64,000 nt of DNA from Marchantia polymorpha subsp. ruderalis (Eukaryota > Streptophyta > Marchantiopsida > Marchantiales > Marchantiaceae), in the NCBI GenBank assembly GCA_037833965.1, contig AP031358.1, positions 14,826,001-14,890,000 on the forward strand, read 5' to 3'. Both the position numbers and the translations under genes were made by a program. This document shows positions 13,812 through 27,051 of this stretch, piece after piece (the stretch's first letter is position 1; each line of letters opens with the position of its first letter). The notes under the pieces were generated by a model. The model was given only the letters and a program-made list of their open reading frames with translations, made no database searches and was not told the origin of the DNA.

Positions 13812-14606
13812 CTTGCACACATGAAACATCTACCTCGATCCACGATAATAATGCAAAGCAGCTGTCTTATCGACGGAATCTTCATACGCTTAGTGTGAGC
13901 TTACATGGGCCTCTATGAGCATTCTATATGTCATTTAGCACACTCTCAAATGCTAAGCGTAAGCTGGACCGAAACCTTGCTTCGAGGCACAAATGTAACC
14001 GATTTTGAAGCATTTGTTTGTTGTTGTTGTTGTTAGTTTTAGTCCATTTATCCATCTCAGTGGCCATCTTAAAAATAGATCATTAATTTATCGAAATGAT
14101 TAGTTTTATTGCTTGGGCGGCTGCTCTGAATTTCCGTTTCCGCCTTCTGCACTTTGACCCATCCATCCATCCATTCGGTGGCGAAGCAATGACATTAGAA
14201 AAAGTAAAAGGAGCTGATTAGGATAAAGTATACGGAGATATGTTCGCCCCGGGGCCTCCGGAATCAAGCCCAAAACCTACTCTTTTGGACCTTGCAATCT
14301 CAACCGACGTTCAAAACCTTCTCAATTTGGACCCACCCACCCTTACTCATGCGACATATTTCACTGGATATAGCAGTCGCTCTCTCGGCCTGGTCGTGAG
14401 ATATCTGCCATTCTATATCCCTTTATTCCTACCTTCTTCGGACTCCCTTTCAATAAGAGATTTTAAACGTGGCCAGCAAGTTCGGACAAATGCAAGCAAC
14501 ACAGCTCGTTACCTGCTCTGCTCCAGGCATCATGAAATCCATTGATTATGGAGAATATGCGCCAATGACATAATCGGCTGGCTAGAATGTTGAGACAAGT
14601 ACAAAT

Positions 14607-14637
<31 letters not shown>

Positions 14638-14640
14638 TTC
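14607..14640. repeat. (CT)n microsatellite
   Basis: A CT dinucleotide run with one TA interruption. It has the opposite strand orientation to the GA tract about 800 bases upstream. Confidence 0.9.
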
Positions 14641-16020
14641 TCTTTTTCACTCCCTGATAAACAGTGCGTATGTGCCTTTCCAGTGGTTGAATATGCTGGA
14701 AATTTTGGCTCATAAACTATGGGCCAGGTCGTTGACTCCAAGCTACCGGTAGTCCAAGTCTTCGTTTTCTACAGTGAGGATCTCCTTATTTCCAGGCCTT
14801 TTCCCATTGGACCCATGTGGGCTTTTGAAGCTAAGTGGGGCAGCTTGATTCCACTATTGACCACACCTCCACGTTAGGGCTAGTTAAGCCTTTTTCTCCC
14901 GGAACCATTATGACATTTTTAGGAAGGGTGCTCGCGCTGGAAAAGAAAGAAGCCCCTACAGGATTCCGTCTCATCTTTATCTCCCCGTAACATGGCCATC
15001 ATCGCACGTCTTTAAAACCGTGCGTCCACCAATGTGGCGATGCATTTTTCCCGAATAATTAAATTTCGCAGATATTTTGCTTTAATTTGGTCAATTTCAA
15101 ATCCACTATGCGTCTCACTGCGATCGCGCCTGTCAGCCGTCGAGCACATCGCGGCCGGCTATGGATGATCACGATGCAAGACTCCATCCTCTTTTCCATT
15201 ACTCGCTCGCTCGGTGGGAATTCAACGACATCGCCAGAGTAACTGTGTGACTTTTCGACTTTATCATAAACCATGTTCTTCCTGACCATAGTGGCCGGGC
15301 ATGATTGCCAGCCGCAGCGGCAGACGACGTACCTCAGTGAAATCTCAGCTCCGTAGTAAACGAAGAGTACGATGTTAGCTTCTTTTCCTTCCTAAGATAT
15401 CCTCAAGGGCTGCATTTCAACCCATTGAATTGCGTTTGGGTCAAAAGCTAAAATTGACGAGAATTATCTGATTATCGTGATGAAGACTTCCGTTTCGTTA
15501 TCTGAGGACATGATTGTTGCATTGACTTCCGGTACGAGGAGGCGACAGCCGGGTGCATGAATTTGGTCTATAATGACTTTAGTACCATACTTACATGTGC
15601 GAAAGCTATTTGCAATTTTGCATGATCGGGGCTTCCATTTCGAGTGACAAATCGAGTGCAATGGTCGTCCAGATTATATATTCTTTCGGTGCTCTGTACT
15701 TTTCCTGCCATGACATGATCGTCAAAGTTTTGTGCACCGCGACCATGGACGACATGAGAGCTGAATCATGGTGTCTCTACACGAACTCTTTTCTCCGCCC
15801 TTTTAGTTTGGCTGAAAAGAAAAGGCCTCCCCCACTCCATTTCATATCCTCTTTCAGCTTGCTTTTGAGGAAAGTGGATGCCAGACATGTCGCAGATCTT
15901 TATTTCCCTATCGCCTTCTGTGAATGCATGATTCCGTTGATAAGATTCTCAAACCAATGTTGTACATAATCGCAAACAGCGATCCGCCTCAGTCTATAGG
16001 CACATCACAGTCGATAGGCT

Positions 16021-19000
16021 GGTTTGTTATTCATTAATATAAATGTGGTTGCCATGGATTTCTTTCTCTCCTATTTGACGATATATACCGTGCATTTTTT
16101 CTTAAGCGGATTCTTTTGGTCTGCTTCTTCTCAACTAATGTTCGCTTCAGCTGTATAGACTCCAAATCAAGGACTAGTTTAGGATGGCGATAGTATCGAT
16201 AAATTAACATTTCTCTGGTTTTATAAAACATCCTATTCATCCTGAGATACAAAATATCAAGAAAGGATTCCTCTCTCGACCTTATGAAACCTGATTACGT
16301 GGTTTGATCTTCAATTTACCTGCGTTATGCACAAATTAGTATACTGAATACCGTGGAGCATTAGTTCTTACTCTCTTGCTCCATATAGTGACAATAATTG
16401 TATGATTTGTTTTCTGAAAAACAATAACAGACACTAGTATGTAGAATGGAATTCAAGTTCAGGAGCTAACTTATATAGCCTCTTTACCATGAGTTATTGA
16501 AAAAAATCTTAGTATACATAATAAAAAACTTATTAAATAGTTATACAATGCAATAAAAGATTGCTTTCTTGAGCACTTCTAATAATTTTGAATTTAATTT
16601 CACCTGTTGTCTTGGAATATAGTATTTTGCGCTATATTTGAATCTTGTATAATTTTACTGTGGTTGCAAGAATAAAATCGATAAGAATTGAATATATGAC
16701 GCAATTCCATAGCCTGTTTCCCGTATTTTCTTAGTTAATTCGAACAGTCAAATTTAGATTGTTTATTTTGTGATCAAAAAATAATTCTTACTACGCTCCA
16801 GAACTGGGAATCATGTAGTGAGATGTAGATATTGACCGAATTGGTAAAATTATGATTCTCTCCAAGATCTCAATAAAGTCTGTCCTAAGAACATTTCAAA
16901 GGTTCTCTGAACAAGATTATGGTTCAATTATGAAATTGCCTATTCTTACAGATAACAATTGGTTTTATATCTGTTAAACGATCAGCTTTGATGATTGATG
17001 TGACATAAACTAATGCAATAACAAAATCATAACTTAAAGCACTTGTCGCACTCCCTTTTAAAATTATCTAACATTAGTTAAATATGAAGAATTGGATAGC
17101 CTTAATTATAACATGTTTGAGGAATAACTGCGAAGTAACACTTACTTTTTACTTAATTCTTTTTCTAATTTACTTTTTTTCAATCTGTATTTGTGCTGAC
17201 ATAGGCATGGCTCTAACGTATAAGGACTCAATGAGTAATCGATGTCAAATAAAGAGAAATATACTCCATAACCGTTCACTTCGTCACAATATGAACTAAA
17301 ATATTATGGCAGAAAGTCTCCAAACAATAACATTATTTCAATAAATTCTTAAGATGTTAAGACTTCACGTTATACATTTGAACTAAGTTGGACATTTTAA
17401 AAAAAATATGGTGCATACATAAGGAAAGAAGTATATTTTATGATGGAAATAATTCATGATTCATATTCCAATTTATGTTCTGGTGCACGAATTTGATATT
17501 CATTGAAAAGGTATCTCCAATGGATGCACTTCACATTCTAAATGCAATACATTCGTATTCTCGATGTTCTGAAAAAATTATGAAAATCTTCTAATAATTA
17601 ATGAAAATCTTCTATCTTACAATTGATTTATAAAGTAGGGGGCACTCTAATATAACTCATTTTGTAAAGCAGAAAATTGGATTTCTAGAGGTAGTTTGGA
17701 CATGGTGTTGCAAATCATTATGAATTCAATCTGAATTCCTATCAGTAGCTTTGAAAAAAGAAATATGTATTGGGAAAACAGTTCTAAGAAATATATATAA
17801 AAATATACAAACACGATTGTAGTAGTGTTAGGATGAAAATCAAAATAGTACATATGGAATTCTTTCATCGGACCTTAACATCGAAAATATAATTTCATGT
17901 AATGAAATTATATAGTTTACTGTAGATTTATAAGATTTTATCTTATTCCTTATAGAAGGACAATCAATTCTTCATATATGACTCAACGTCTCTACAGCTA
18001 TGAGGTCAAGAATTACATTATCGTTGAACATGGTACATAATAGTGCACTTTATAGTTGCTTTGTTAAGCAATAAATTTTTGAGTTGATTATAATTGTGTC
18101 CAATTTCATCCATATTTTCTAAGAATTTTTGAACATTAATTATGCAAAGTTTGAATAATGATTTGATTGATATCATTTTCATACTATAAATGCGACTAGA
18201 TTACGAATGTGTCTAGTTATGTTCCTAACTAAACTTTATTATCATGGTTGATACTTTTTTGTGAAGAGATATTACTAGATAATATTTGATGTTTGGTATA
18301 ATTATCACATAAAATAATGGATTTGTGACTATTAATTTTTCTAATATATTTTTTAAATTTAAAATTTAAAAAATATATGTATATATATATAGATATATAT
18401 ATATATATATGTATATATATTTCAAGTAGATGTTTTTTAACTCAATGATAAAAATGAGTATCATAGAAAGATTCTATAAGGCTATCCCAAAATATTTTTT
18501 ATCCAAGTAAACTACACGGAATGAAACTCTGTGAGCTAATTTTTTTTCTTTCTTCTACTTAACTTCTGTATGTCAATTTTTTCTAATAAACTTAAGAAAA
18601 GCACTGGCATGACCAAAATACGACGAATACGACGGAAAAGCGCAATTCTCAGGAAACTGGCTCGATGGGATGCAAGGAGCCGTAGGTGCCAATGGTTAGT
18701 TGCTGGTTGACAAGTACCGAAAGAAGTTTGGTAAAGGATCTCCATTCCCAGCAAGGTAAGCCTGCTGTTGCAATCGCAGCTTCAACTGGTTAATAGAAAA
18801 TAGAGGAGATTTTTTATTTAATCTTTTTTTCTCTTTTCCACATAATCTCTTATCTTTCCATAAATGTGATAGAAAGATAATTCATGACATAAGTTTATGT
18901 TCTGAATCATCCAACATTTTACGGTCATGATGAGTATATCCATGACATTATTTAGATATTTGATGATTGCCATGACTTCACTATATAGAAGTATAAATTT

Positions 19001-20000
19001 TGACCAGTTCACCGTTTTCTGAAGTTTTCGTTACTTTTTATAGGCTAATCATTAACATATAGGGAAGAACTAAATCACGAAAACAAAATTAGAATAATTT
19101 TCCTTTAGATTTTTAGTTGAATGATTTGATTTACTTGGGTCAATGCACCTACGTATAAATATAATATAGTATAAGATTCCAGTTTTGTGAACAAATGAAA
19201 AATGCTCAGATTCTAAAAGTCAAGCTGCTTTGAAATATAGAACGACCTAAGATTCCAATGAACAATTATACGATCAAATTCGAACGTTGTGGGAAAGAAG
19301 AGATGAGATCGGGCCAGAATCATCATACACACTCTAATGAGAAGCAAAATGTTGCAATTTTACATCACATTGGTCAAGTCATCAGTATTGAAGTTATCTC
19401 CCATCTTGACTGCACTTTGCATTTTCAAGATGCTTATGCAGACTACTAACCACTGTCAAGAAAAGGTCAAGCTTAAAGTATAACTCTCTCAGTATATATC
19501 AGGTTTATCAATCAGGTGTCAACAGGTGATTTTCAAGAAAAAGGTTAATATAAAAAGGTTCTGAGAAATATATAAATACTTATAAACACTAGCCTTAACT
19601 TTTAAATATGCAGAGCCACCTCAAAAATTGATTGTTTAAGCATATTAAAATCTGTTTCATCTTACAATCTTCATTATTTTGCAATCATCCGAAGCTTTGT
19701 GACCGCCTCTAATTATAAGTCGACTTTGAGTGGTAATAGGCATGGAGCTCGTTCTTACTCTTGAAGAAAGAATTTCTGGGTATGCTGCTTTTAAGGTACT
19801 GTACCGGTTCTTCTCGGTAATTATGTAATCGGAAGTAGACGTTTCCCAAATCCTCGAAGGGAAACCTCTTGGGACGACAAGGATAAACATGAACAGAGCA
19901 CGAAGATAGTCCATTTTCCGTAAATTAAGACGTGGAGCAACAAAATCTGATTAGTTGATCATTTTTTATCGCCTTTATTTTTATCTTTTTTACTCAACCT
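16021..20000. other. AT-rich intergenic block
   Basis: Long AT-rich sequence with no recognisable domains. The patch at about 18,590-18,790 is less AT-rich but its open frame on the - strand (72 codons) shows no known motif. Confidence 0.6.
18344..18420. repeat. Perfect 17-bp A/T palindrome plus (AT)n tract
   Basis: Arms 18,344-18,360 and 18,362-18,378 are perfect reverse complements around one base and consist only of A and T. An AT/GTAT dinucleotide tract follows directly to about 18,420. Such sequence arises easily in AT-rich DNA, so little can be inferred. Confidence 0.8.
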
Positions 20001-21200
20001 ATTAAAACATGCAGACACGAAGTCCTCGGACAGGGCCCAGCTGTCAAGAAAGAAAGATGTATGTCGTGCTGGAGTCCGACCAATGTATGACATGGCCGTG
20101 ACTCATGGCACCATGCGCAACTTCTGCGGAGCTATAATATATTTCTCTCCTGGACAAGGACTTTCGTCGTCGACGTCCTTCTGTTCAGAGAGATTATTAT
20201 TATTATTATTATGTGTATTAATATTAATATGATCATTTCGCGCTCGAGGAGGGTCTGACTATTAAATCGGCGGAGGCCTGAACGAACATTTCAAGCGGAG
20301 TTACGATATTCCTTGAAGCGACGGGATAGGACCCAGGAATCAGTCGGGGTTTTGGTTCTTATGATGACAGAGAACAAATTATGAAGAAAAAGAAAATGGT
20401 TAAAATAGTCAACCAGACCAAAAAGCCGTGAGACAAGCAACACGAGGTAAACAATCCAAAGCACATGAGTAAAATATGCGTGTATGGCATATTGATGCTC
20501 GCTGTTGCGAACCGTAATGGTTGACCTTAACTCTTCCTGTCTTCAAGAGAAAATACTTTCATATTTTTTTATTACTTGCCCGGGGGAAAATAATGAAATG
20601 TTTATTCCACAAGCGTGTTTTGTTGTGTTACTCCGATCCCGAAGTAGATGCTCTCTTGTTCCAATTGACGGTTCCGATCCTCTGACATCAATAGACGGCG
20701 TCTTTGTTATTATTTCCATGTTGTCATCATCAATTTCGCTCATTTTTATTCTTGTCTCAACATTATTATTTGTTGCTATTCTTTTTCTTCGAGAAAATTT
20801 ACGTTGTTGCCATGTTGAGCTTCAATTTCTCCTACATTCATTTTACTGCTTTGAAATTCAAGTTGTAATATTTTTACTTTCACAATGACATTTTTGGTAC
20901 AACGGTTGATGGAACTCGGAGGTATATCTGTCAATAATATAACTACTGACTGAGAAATTACGCGTATTCTTCCCCCATATGTTTCTTATTGTGCTCGTTG
21001 AATTACTGAGCATTGCTTTGACAAACTATTTAAAAAATATTGTAACCTTTCTCTAACAAGAAGTAACTACATGGAAAAAGTTTTTTTTTCGCGTTGAGCC
21101 TTGTGTTGGAATGAACGGAAAAAAAATCATGTCCTAGAGGCTAAAATATGTACATTTATACGGAAGAGCACAGCCAATATATAAGAAAGACAGCGAAAGT
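20001..21200. other. Intergenic, nothing supportable
   Basis: Contains an ATT microsatellite. A + strand frame from the ATG at 20,517 to 20,888 has two hydrophobic stretches in its middle and C-terminal part but no family resemblance; its hydrophobicity may simply reflect T-rich DNA. Confidence 0.5.
20193..20212. repeat. (ATT)n microsatellite
   Basis: About six to seven tandem ATT units. Confidence 0.9.
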
Positions 21201-23710
21201 GTACATAGAAGAACATGATGACAAATTACAGATTACATATGACTTCTATTTAGATCAACATAGTTTGGTCTACATGATACCAAATAATATATTTTACTAG
21301 TATGAAGGATATAATTAAAGAAAATTGTGAATATTATACTGCAGTATCTAGCTAAATTTGGGTTATCAAGACTTTACTACAAGTTTACTGATACATTCTT
21401 TGACTATGAAATATTCTTCACTTTGATCAGTCTGGAAGGGGAGAAAAGTGAGTAGATTTCAGTCACATTAAATTATTCTTTGCTAAAATATAAAAGTGAA
21501 TATAATTTTTTTATTTCCATACATATTTTTTTTTATTGATATCACGTTAAAAAATGGAAATATATGTGTATATGATACTTTATCAAAAGTACTATTTATT
21601 TAAAATTGATTCTTGTAATTAGAAGAAGAATCTCTTATATTAAATTAATGCTATTTTATGAATTAGATATAACTTAAATGAAATTTGTGAATAATGCAAT
21701 TTATGAATGACAATGTTGACATTGCTATTATAAAATTTGAGTCATTGATTATTTATCTTATAAATTGGTACATATGAGAATGATGCAAATGATTAGAATA
21801 TTTAGTATACACATTTATTTCTAATTTCACGTCAATTTTTTTAAACCTTGACTGGTTCAGATTTAAATTGATATATATGCTGTATTTCATGTTGATGATA
21901 AAAAAATGATCAGAAAATTTGATGATTTTTAATATATATTCAACTAAATTTCAAAAGTTAATGCATAGATTTGATTAAAATTACATTTTTTTGATTATAT
22001 ATGTTGAAATCTATTTATTTTTTTTTCAATTCTTTTCATGATTTATATTTTTGATGTCATGATTTTTTGTAAATGTGCTTCTACAACTTTCATCAAAATA
22101 AAAAAAAATATTATGTTCATTTATTGTATAAAATAATTTTAATATTTTCATGATAAGTTATGTGTTCTAAATATTAAATAATTTTCCACTTTTCATAATA
22201 TTTAAGAATAAAAAATATATCTTTGACTATCAATCTATCAAAGCAATTTTTTAAATCGATGAATCAAAATAGCAAAAATACAAGAATAAATGTTTTTTAC
22301 ACATCACTTCTACATAAAATAAGATATATATTCAGACGTATATCTATGATATTAATTGCAATCTAAAGTTGACTATGTACATCAAATATAAATCTCATAT
22401 TGAGTTTGAAACTACTTTGTTTGAGCAGAATATTTAATCAAAAGTAAATTTTGAATGGCAATCTTTAAATGATTGAATTCTTACAATTCTAATTTCTAAT
22501 TTTTTTTATCCAATCTCAAACAATAAAGTGTCCAATTTTATTAATCTTTGAGTTCATGTTTAATTCAACAAGATGTATTAACATCCTTATCATTTTTTTC
22601 AAAGTAAAAATTAAAACTTGCCAAAATTTACAAAAACTTGAATATCTTGCCAAAATTAATATACGGATTCATAAACATTCATTTTTTAGTGAAGCCAAAT
22701 CATTTCAACTTGAATAAGATTTTTGATTATAGTTTAAAGTTATTTTTGAGACATAGAATGAAACATTTAGGTTAGATCTAAGTAAAAATTGGATTAGAAA
22801 TTAAAATATTCCAAATTATAAAAAAATAAAATAAATTGATCAGTTAAATTTTATAATTAATACTTATTGTCAATTTTTTAACAATCTTTAACTTGTTAAA
22901 AGATAATAAAAGTGATACAATAATGTCAAATATTTAATTTTATAACAATTGACACATTTATATGAATTTCACTACAGAACTATATGTAATATTATGTTTG
23001 TTCAAAACTATATTAAATGATACAATAACAAGATGTAGTAGATTTCATTTGCATCATAAAAATTTGTCAAAATCTTCTATTGATCCAATTAAAAAAAAAT
23101 TTCAATGAAAATATATGATATGAATCATATATGAATTTTATGACTTTTGAGTTTAATCCATCATTTATCATATCTACTGCTTACTTCAAACATACAATCT
23201 TGAAATTATAAATCACACTTGATGTGCAATAAGGTTATCATTTGTATCATATAAACAATAATTATCATTTAAACTCTTCAAAGATAATCCAATTATGATT
23301 TTCATTTGTCTATATGCATCTTTTGTTATTTTTAGCTCAAAATTCATCTTCATATCAATTTTAATAAAATTATGCACGTCATCTACGTTCAAATTTTATC
23401 TTTCTTTAACATTAAAATTATGAATGTGAATTGAAAAAACTAAGAATTAACGTTTTAGATTTCAAATTAATCAAAGTTGTTCATAATCTGTTTTTCTGTT
23501 TATTAATCTAAAAAGAACAAATTTATTTTATCAAAATGAATTGAAAATGTAATTTTTATTCTTTATGTTATTTTATATATATGAAATGTTTCATTATTGT
23601 TTTTATCTTGCAGTTATGTATGTTTTGTGCATATTCATGATTTTTTATTTGATTATGCATCATATTTTATTTTTTGCACCATCAAAAAAGTTGATACAAG
23701 TTTAAATGTG
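21201..23710. other. Extremely AT-rich gene-free block
   Basis: The most AT-rich part of the window, with no open frame of 60 codons over about 2.5 kb and no recognisable repeat boundaries. It abuts the copia element that begins near 23,711. It may be decayed transposon sequence, but no domain survives to show that. Confidence 0.65.
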
Positions 23711-23926
23711 AAAAGAAAAGTAGACATTCACTACATACAATTGAGTATTGCACTTTGAAAGTGAACAGGATGGAGTAGAGCTTGGCTATGGAAGCCATGC
23801 ATACACAAGTGCTTTAGTGAAGTTTTGATTCTTGCTCGTGGACGTAACCTGTGAAAGTATAATCAAGTTATCTTGGTGTTGTGACTTTCGTGCTTGGTGA
23901 TCAATCTTGATGGTTGGTCCTTTTAA
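23711..23926 (+). repeat. 5' LTR (3' portion) of copia element 1
   Basis: Aligns by eye with 27,970-28,181 through shared blocks such as GAGTATTGCACTTTGA, TATGCTTTAGTGA-like sequence and ATCAATCTTGATGGTTG. It ends immediately before the primer-binding site. Upstream sequence is AT-rich and does not match the beginning of the other LTR, so this copy is truncated or replaced at its 5' end. Confidence 0.75.
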
Positions 23927-23927
23927 T

Positions 23928-23939
23928 TGGTATCAAAGC
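23928..23939 (+). promoter_or_regulatory. Primer-binding site, initiator Met-tRNA type
   Basis: TGGTATCAAAGC, one base from the plant copia consensus TGGTATCAGAGC complementary to the 3' end of initiator Met tRNA. It directly follows the left LTR and fixes the element's orientation as +. Confidence 0.85.
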
Positions 23940-25077
23940 TAGTTCAATGGACGCACACTTTTGATACTTAAAATTTCTACTTCCAATTTGAAGTAATTGT
24001 TAGCTGATTCTATGTGGAAGATTAACCAGAGTCACTCATTACACTTTGATGAAAGAAGTGGATTGTTCATCGAGTGATTAGAGACATTTTTTAAAATTTG
24101 AAGCAAAAAGATCTCTTACATTCTACTGTTAGAGATACTCCTTCAATTTCACAAAATCTGAATTTTTCATCATTGTATTTTTTGATTTTTCACACATAGG
24201 CTTGATCTCTTCTCCGAGATAATCATTTTGAACTAATTTACATTGAGAGTTTGTGAAGTTATGGATGTTTGAAGATGGGATCAAAATCAGTTGTGATGGG
24301 ACGCAAATTGAGAAATTAGGATTTCAGGAATTTCGTGCGGGACTCCTGATTACTCGGGTCGAAAGAGGCTTTGAAAGGGTACACGTAAACTTCATAGAGG
24401 AAAACTTCCCACTGAAGAATACTGTCAAAAAGTAATCAAACAGAGAGTGTTTTTTTTTGGCAATTTTGGTGGATAAGACCAAGCAAACTATGTCTGTCTG
24501 AGCTCAAACTTTTCAGGTTGGTTTTCAAGCAAGTTGAGCACGCAATACAAGACACTGTTTAGGAAATAGACTTTGTGTAAAGTTTTGGCGGTAAAGATTC
24601 TCTTGGGAGATCTAAATTGAAGTTTTTACCCGCTTTAACTATGGGATGAATAAATTTTTACTCAGAATGATTTTGACAAACCGTTTTCACATTCCAGTGT
24701 ATTAGCTTGTGAGCTACACGTGAGTGATATCAGATTTCAATATTGAGAACTTTCATTTTTTGATGATTTTTGAGACTAACTACTGTGAACATTGTGAGCG
24801 CTTTCTTGTCATGAGTAGCTTGGAGGAAGAAACTTAACTTGTTTCAATTGTTGCAAAATGTGTTGAACTCATGCATTCAAACAACAAAAGTGAGGAGTTA
24901 AATTTTTCTATCATAGTATACTGTTGAAGTCATTCCCGGACGTTATTAAATTGGAAATCGACCAATCAAACCTATGGCGCTATATAAGGTTGGTAGACCA
25001 AAGTTTCAAGTTAACGTTTTGATGACCGTACCAAATATCTCCTGTAAAAACGACAAGTCAAGAATGTAATCAAGGCA

Positions 25078-25686
25078 ATGGACTTGAGGAAGGTTCTCAA
25101 ACCGAAATCCTTGAATGTTGATGACGAGGATTGGAATGAGATTCAAGATCAAGCTGTGAGTATTGTACATATCTACTTGAAGTCGAATGTGTTGAAAGAA
25201 GTTGAGGAGTTGGAGAGTGTAACAACTATGTTTCAAGCGCTTCACACAGTGTATCACATGAAGTAGTTGTCAAATCGTCTTTTCACATCGTTGAAACTGA
25301 TGAGCTTCAAAGTGATCGAAGGTACAAAGATCTAGGATCGCATTGATGCTTTCAATGATTTGTTGGTGAATCTTTTGAACTTGGGTGAGCTCCTTGCGAA
25401 CCTCATACCACACTCTATTTTGTGTATTGTTTTATCAAGACAAAGAGCATCACTCACAACAAGGTAGTGACAACTTTGTTGACGGACAACATCAAACAAA
25501 AGTTGATTTTTTCTTCAACACCTTTTTTTTTCTTCTATTGTCATCTATGTCACTCGTGGGAGATTGGAGAAGCGATACACTAATGTGAGCAAGTCGTAAA
25601 ATTGGTCCAAGTCAAGGAAAGGCAACAAAAAAAAGATGAAATGTCGGAAGTGTAGCAAACTAGACCACTTGAAAAAAATATTTTCG
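25078..25686 (+). pseudogene. copia gag remnant with zinc knuckle
   Basis: The 62-codon frame from the ATG at 25,078 matches the copia gag (UBN2-type) pattern: DWNEIQDQA, a VLKEV segment, then FQALHTVYHMK, followed by a stop. Related sequence continues in broken frames. A degenerate CCHC knuckle at 25,642-25,686 reads CRKCSKLDHLKKIF, with the last cysteine lost. It is not translatable as one protein. Confidence 0.75.
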
Positions 25687-25780
25687 TAGTAAGCAGCAGA
25701 AAAAGAAAGTAATATGTTGTGATCAACAATGATGAAGACCATGTCTTGTGAACATCTTCCTTAAAGAGAGAGATGAATGA

Positions 25781-26059
25781 ATTTTGGACTCAGCTTGCTA
25801 TTATCACATGTATTTTATTCGAGACTTTTTGACTACCTACACATCATCTCAAGGTTGAATCTTAATGGAAAATGATCACTCTTGTAAAATTGATGGTATT
25901 GGATCCATTCAAATTCAAATGTTTTGTGAAAAAGTACTAACATTGACGAATGTTGAACACATATCCAGTATGTGTAAGAATTTAATTTCACTCGAGGAGG
26001 TTGACATGAGAGGAAAGCTGTTGATGGAATCTCCACAGTTGAAAAAGGTTCCAACGTGT
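25781..26059 (+). pseudogene. copia protease remnant
   Basis: Starts with ILDSACYYHM, which matches the copia aspartic protease signature (D-S-[GA]-C followed by HM). The frame then has a stop and resumes from 25,865 with sequence typical of the protease to pre-integrase stretch (VLTLTNVEHISSM, then NLISLEEVDMRG). The active-site aspartate is present but the frame is broken. Confidence 0.75.
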
Positions 26060-26157
26060 TAATGAAAGCTCACAAGCAAAAAAATCTGTACATCTTGGAG
26101 GGATCTATAATTCTTGGTGAGGCCAATGCTACAAGATCATTGGAGAATGAGAGTAGA

Positions 26158-26532
26158 TTGTGGCATGCTCGTTTTGACCAAATGAGTGAAAAAGGTATGA
26201 ACATTTTACACAAACAAATTTATTACCTAGCTTGAGATCTTGCAACCTTGACATCTGTATGTATTTGAAAAGCCACAAAATTTTGGACCCGACGTTCATA
26301 GTTCTTGAGTGTGTTCATTTTGATGTGTGGAGACCTATCCCTGTTGCTTCACAACTTGAAAAGGGGTACTATGTTACATTTATTGATGACTATTCAAGAT
26401 ATGTGTGGATCTACTTTCTTCCACGCAAGTCTGATATCTTTGTCAATTTTAAGAAATAGAAAGCTCAAGTTGAGACTAAGACAAGAGAGAGGTGAAGCAC
26501 TTGCGCTCGGATAGCCACGGGGACTATATGTT
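26158..26532 (+). pseudogene. copia integrase remnant
   Basis: LWHARFDQMSEKGM at 26,158 is the pre-integrase histidine segment. The core continues from about 26,305 with HFDVWRPIPVASQ, YVTFIDDYSRYVWIYFL and HLRSDSHGDYMFHEF, which contain the first two acidic catalytic positions of the D,D-35-E core. A stop and a frame change lie near 26,457. The core is cut off by the palindrome at 26,533-26,590, so the third catalytic residue is absent. Confidence 0.8.
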
Positions 26533-26590
26533 CCATGAATTTGACGCGTTTTATGAATTTGAAAATTCATAAAACGCGTCAAATTTATGG
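26533..26590. repeat. Zero-spacer palindrome at the integrase breakpoint
   Basis: The left arm 26,533-26,561 and right arm 26,562-26,590 are reverse complements at 27 of 29 positions with no spacer. The left arm is integrase coding sequence and the right arm is an inverted copy of it, so this is a local inverted duplication. The next recognisable sequence belongs to the linker before reverse transcriptase, so several hundred bases are missing at this point. Confidence 0.9.
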
Positions 26591-27051
26591 AGTGCTCCAC
26601 AAGTAACGGGCGAGACAAAAGAGCAAGATTTTGCTCCTGAAGAGATCCATCATGAGGAGCAACACATTGCTGGTGAGCCACCATCTGAATTAGCATATAG
26701 TGATCAACCAGAGTTTTCAACTGCAAGACCAACATTTGTTCGTCGTGCATACAAAAGGTATGGTATTTGATTTCCTATTAAACATGTTGTTAGGAACAAG
26801 AACCTACTTTTTGATGATTCAAGAGAAGCACTAATCATAGAGTATGAGGGTCTGTCCTCTTATAGTGAATCTCAATCAATCCTGGAAAAGCTTGATTGAA
26901 ATGCATCAATGCGAAAGGAAATGAAATCACTTCATGACAACCAGATTTGGGAACTTGCACACTTTAAGCTTTCGGCAGCTTTATGTCCAACTAATGCAAT
27001 TGCAAAAAAATTAATGTTTTTTATTCTTATGAAAGTGAAATTGGGAGTATT
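26591..27051 (+). pseudogene. copia integrase-RT linker and start of RT, deleted
   Basis: Acidic linker peptide (EEIHHEEQH, SDQPEF) is followed by RRAYKRYG and then NASMRKEMKSLHDNQIWEL, the copia pattern at the N-terminus of reverse transcriptase (AM..EM.SL..N.TWEL). The frame has stops. The catalytic region with the YVDD box is absent: within about 60 bases the sequence jumps to the region just before RNase H. Confidence 0.7.

Larger units (their letters stand above)
12901..16020. other. Intergenic, SSR-bearing block
   Basis: Contains a 12-base G run (13,230-13,241), a GA tract and a CT tract, but no supportable gene. A + strand ATG frame at 15,595-15,969 (124 codons) has no recognisable domain and no exon partners. 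Confidence 0.55.

Noticed and set aside
13886..13971. miRNA-precursor-like fold (ACGCTTAG ... CTAAGCGT)
   Set aside because: Only about eight consecutive pairs are solid; the rest needs large bulges.
15595..15969. 124-codon + strand ATG frame
   Set aside because: No recognisable domain, cysteine/serine-rich random-looking sequence and no flanking exons.
20517..20888. Putative small membrane protein
   Set aside because: Hydrophobic stretches follow from T-rich DNA; no homologue or gene context recognised.
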